NCBI GenBank assembly: GCA_030432015.1
Contig: JAUIHJ010000553.1
Location: 1 to 5,740 of the forward strand
Direction: 5' to 3'
Source: a bacterium
GTDB taxonomy: Bacteria; Planctomycetota; Planctomycetia; Pirellulales; Pirellulaceae
DNA: 5,740 nt
In this document: positions 4,306-5,740 of the stretch, piece by piece
Layout: every line of letters starts with the position of its first letter
Numbering within the stretch: position 1 is the stretch's first letter
Made by a program: the position numbers and the translations under genes
Notes under the pieces: generated by a model
Database searches by the model: none
The model's input: the letters and a program-made list of their open reading frames with translations, nothing else
What the model was told of the DNA's origin: nothing

Positions 4306-5517
4306 TCAGCGGGATTTTCGATTCCACACCCAGAGTACGCCGCACAGTAGGCTGGCCACGGCCGCGACGCCGGCCAGGGTGCCGTAGACGACCTGATTGG
4401 ACATCGTATACCCCGCAAAGCTGGCTCCAAAGCTGCCCAGGCCGAGCCCCATCGCGAAACTGAAACCGTAGCAGAGGCTCCGCGATCGCAGCGGCGTGTA
4501 GGTGGCGATCAGACTGTTGTAGATCGGCTGATGCATGAAATGCACCGTTGCCCATAAGCCAGCCGCCACCAGCCTCTGCATACCGTCCGCCAGGGCCATC
4601 CACGCCAGAAACGGAACATTGGCCAAGGTGATCAACGCCAGTTGCTGCTCAAGGCGTTCAGCACGGGCGTAGCGACCGGCCAGAAACTGACCAATACACC
4701 CCAGTACCAACACTCCCGCCGCGAGAAAATTGCTTTGGCTTGCCGCCGGCAGGTCGACGCCCCATCCGTCCGGCAGGTGGACGCCGTTGAGGAAGCGAGG
4801 CAGAAAGCTCAGGACGGCAGAGTAAACAAACCCCTGCATCGCGGCCATCAGCGTTAATGTAAAGAAGGATCGCCAATCCGAATGTTCCTGCTCCGTGTGT
4901 GCCGGCGAACCGACGCTGGGCAGGTCGGCTGCCGGTGACGACCCACGCCACATCTGGATGAGAAACACGGCCCCGAGCATGAGGCCAGGCCCCATCAGGA
5001 ACCAATACACTTGGCGCCATGACGCATCAATTGCCAGCATGCCACCCACGAACAGTGGCGCCGTCCCGATCCCCGCGGAACCGAAGATGCCGTGCAGGCC
5101 CAACGCCCGCGACCGGTTGTCCGGCGTCGTTTCGCGCGAGATCAATGCCAGGCCTGCGGGGTGATAGATCGAGGCGAATGCTCCCATGGCGATCATGGCG
5201 ACGAACAGCCCCGATTGTTGTCGCGAAGCTGCCGCCAAGGCACAGGTGCAGGCGCTGCCAAGCAGGTAGATCGCTAACAACTTCTTGGAACCGAACCGGT
5301 CGACCAGCCAGCCGGCTACGATTGCACCCAGCCCCCACATCAATCGCCAGGAATTCGAGAGTTGCCCCGTCATCGCCTTGCCGGCTTCCACATCGCGAGC
5401 GAAATACTCGGCCGCGATTTCCTGTTCGACGCTTGGCAACGCCAGTTCATAGACATGCACCAGCGCATGAGCGCACGAAACCAGCAACACCAAACGGAAC
5501 GCCGTGGACGACATCAT
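4306..5517 (-). CDS. Major facilitator superfamily transporter
   Basis: This 403-residue inner-membrane protein has the size and hydrophobic pattern of a 12-helix MFS carrier. The cytoplasmic loop motif A, GWLVDRFGSKKL, is at residues 69-80 between helices 2 and 3. A central hydrophilic loop (about 193-222) separates two six-helix halves. Helix 1 carries HALVHVYELALP (17-28), helix 4 YHPAG (118-122), and helix 5 a glycine-rich GIFGSAGIGTAP (143-154). The arrangement, with an H-P pair in helix 4, resembles Fsr-type drug-efflux carriers, but the substrate cannot be read from sequence. Start is the ATG at 5517 (a second ATG follows at once). It overlaps the trpD stop as ATGA, which implies translational coupling; no strong Shine-Dalgarno is visible. 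The second half (about 225-395) ends in a basic NRKSR tail. Confidence 0.88.
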   Translation of the reverse strand: MMSSTAFRLVLLVSCAHALVHVYELALPSVEQEIAAEYFARDVEAGKAMTGQLSNSWRLMWGLGAIVAGWLVDRFGSKKLLAIYLLGSACTCALAAASRQQSGLFVAMIAMGAFASIYHPAGLALISRETTPDNRSRALGLHGIFGSAGIGTAPLFVGGMLAIDASWRQVYWFLMGPGLMLGAVFLIQMWRGSSPAADLPSVGSPAHTEQEHSDWRSFFTLTLMAAMQGFVYSAVLSFLPRFLNGVHLPDGWGVDLPAASQSNFLAAGVLVLGCIGQFLAGRYARAERLEQQLALITLANVPFLAWMALADGMQRLVAAGLWATVHFMHQPIYNSLIATYTPLRSRSLCYGFSFAMGLGLGSFGASFAGYTMSNQVVYGTLAGVAAVASLLCGVLWVWNRKSR

Positions 5518-5740
5518 GACGCCGTCGCCTGGACCAGTCGGGCGAGTAGATCGTTCGCCGCGCCGCTATCAATCGCCGCGGCGGCTTGCTCCGCGCAGGC
5601 AGCAAGTGACGGATCGACGCCGGCAACCCACAGTGCGGCACCGGCATTGATCACGACGATGTCCCGAGAAGGACCGGCGATGCCACTGAGAATATCGCGG
5701 ATCACCTCTGCGCTGGCTGCTGGGCCATCGACCACCATGG
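5514..5740 (-). CDS. trpD: Anthranilate phosphoribosyltransferase TrpD, C-terminal part (partial)
   Basis: TrpD joins anthranilate to phosphoribosyl pyrophosphate, the second committed step of tryptophan synthesis. The window holds only about the last 75 residues; the gene continues past the right edge. An internal ATG at 5738 is not the start. The tail is characteristic: ILSGIAGPSRDIVVINAGAA, then a VAG turn, a Leu/Ala-rich helix, AIDSGAA and a final LLARLV. The substrate-binding glycine-rich loops lie in the missing part. The TGA (5516-5514) overlaps the MFS start codon. A nucleoside-phosphorylase or TrpD2-like paralogue of the same fold cannot be fully excluded without the N-terminus. Confidence 0.82.
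   Translation of the reverse strand, partial: MVVDGPAASAEVIRDILSGIAGPSRDIVVINAGAALWVAGVDPSLAACAEQAAAAIDSGAANDLLARLVQATAS

Overview
This window looks like a piece of a moderately GC-rich bacterial chromosome, most likely from a planctomycete (Pirellulales-like). That assignment is an inference. It rests on a tiny Lys/Ala/Pro-only protein resembling histone H1 tails, a TrmB starting MGRRALRKIEPTLDL, a divergent FabZ-like dehydratase with a GHMP motif, and long gene-free DNA between ordinary housekeeping genes. I see no mobile element, CRISPR array, tRNA or rRNA.

Layout. Positions 1-126 (+) probably hold the 3' end of an unidentified gene. Next come two overlapping plus-strand genes: a site-2-protease-like membrane metalloprotease of family M50 (172-978) and an SGNH/GDSL-like hydrolase (972-1814). 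The ribosome binding site of the second lies inside the Gly-codon run that ends the first. About 645 bases without a convincing gene follow (1815-2459). Their distal part is AT-rich and carries inverted repeats. They lead into a 34-codon plus-strand gene (2460-2564) made only of Lys, Ala and Pro after Met, with a strong Shine-Dalgarno, tandem stops and a strong intrinsic terminator (2637-2671).

Everything after that is on the minus strand. In transcription order from the right edge: the 3' end of trpD (anthranilate phosphoribosyltransferase, 5740-5514); an MFS transporter overlapping it by four bases (5517-4306); a 226-base spacer with hairpins; a 33-codon very basic protein (4079-3978); a FabZ-like dehydratase (3927-3409); and trmB (3333-2662). 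The last codons and stop of trmB lie inside the terminator of the convergent Lys-rich gene.

The genes form three likely transcription units: M50-SGNH; the solitary Lys-rich gene; and trpD-MFS, then small basic gene-fabZ-trmB (possibly separate). The most interesting objects are the two tiny basic proteins, both easily missed by gene callers, and the long structured region upstream of the Lys-rich one. I found no clear evidence of a new defence or mobile system.
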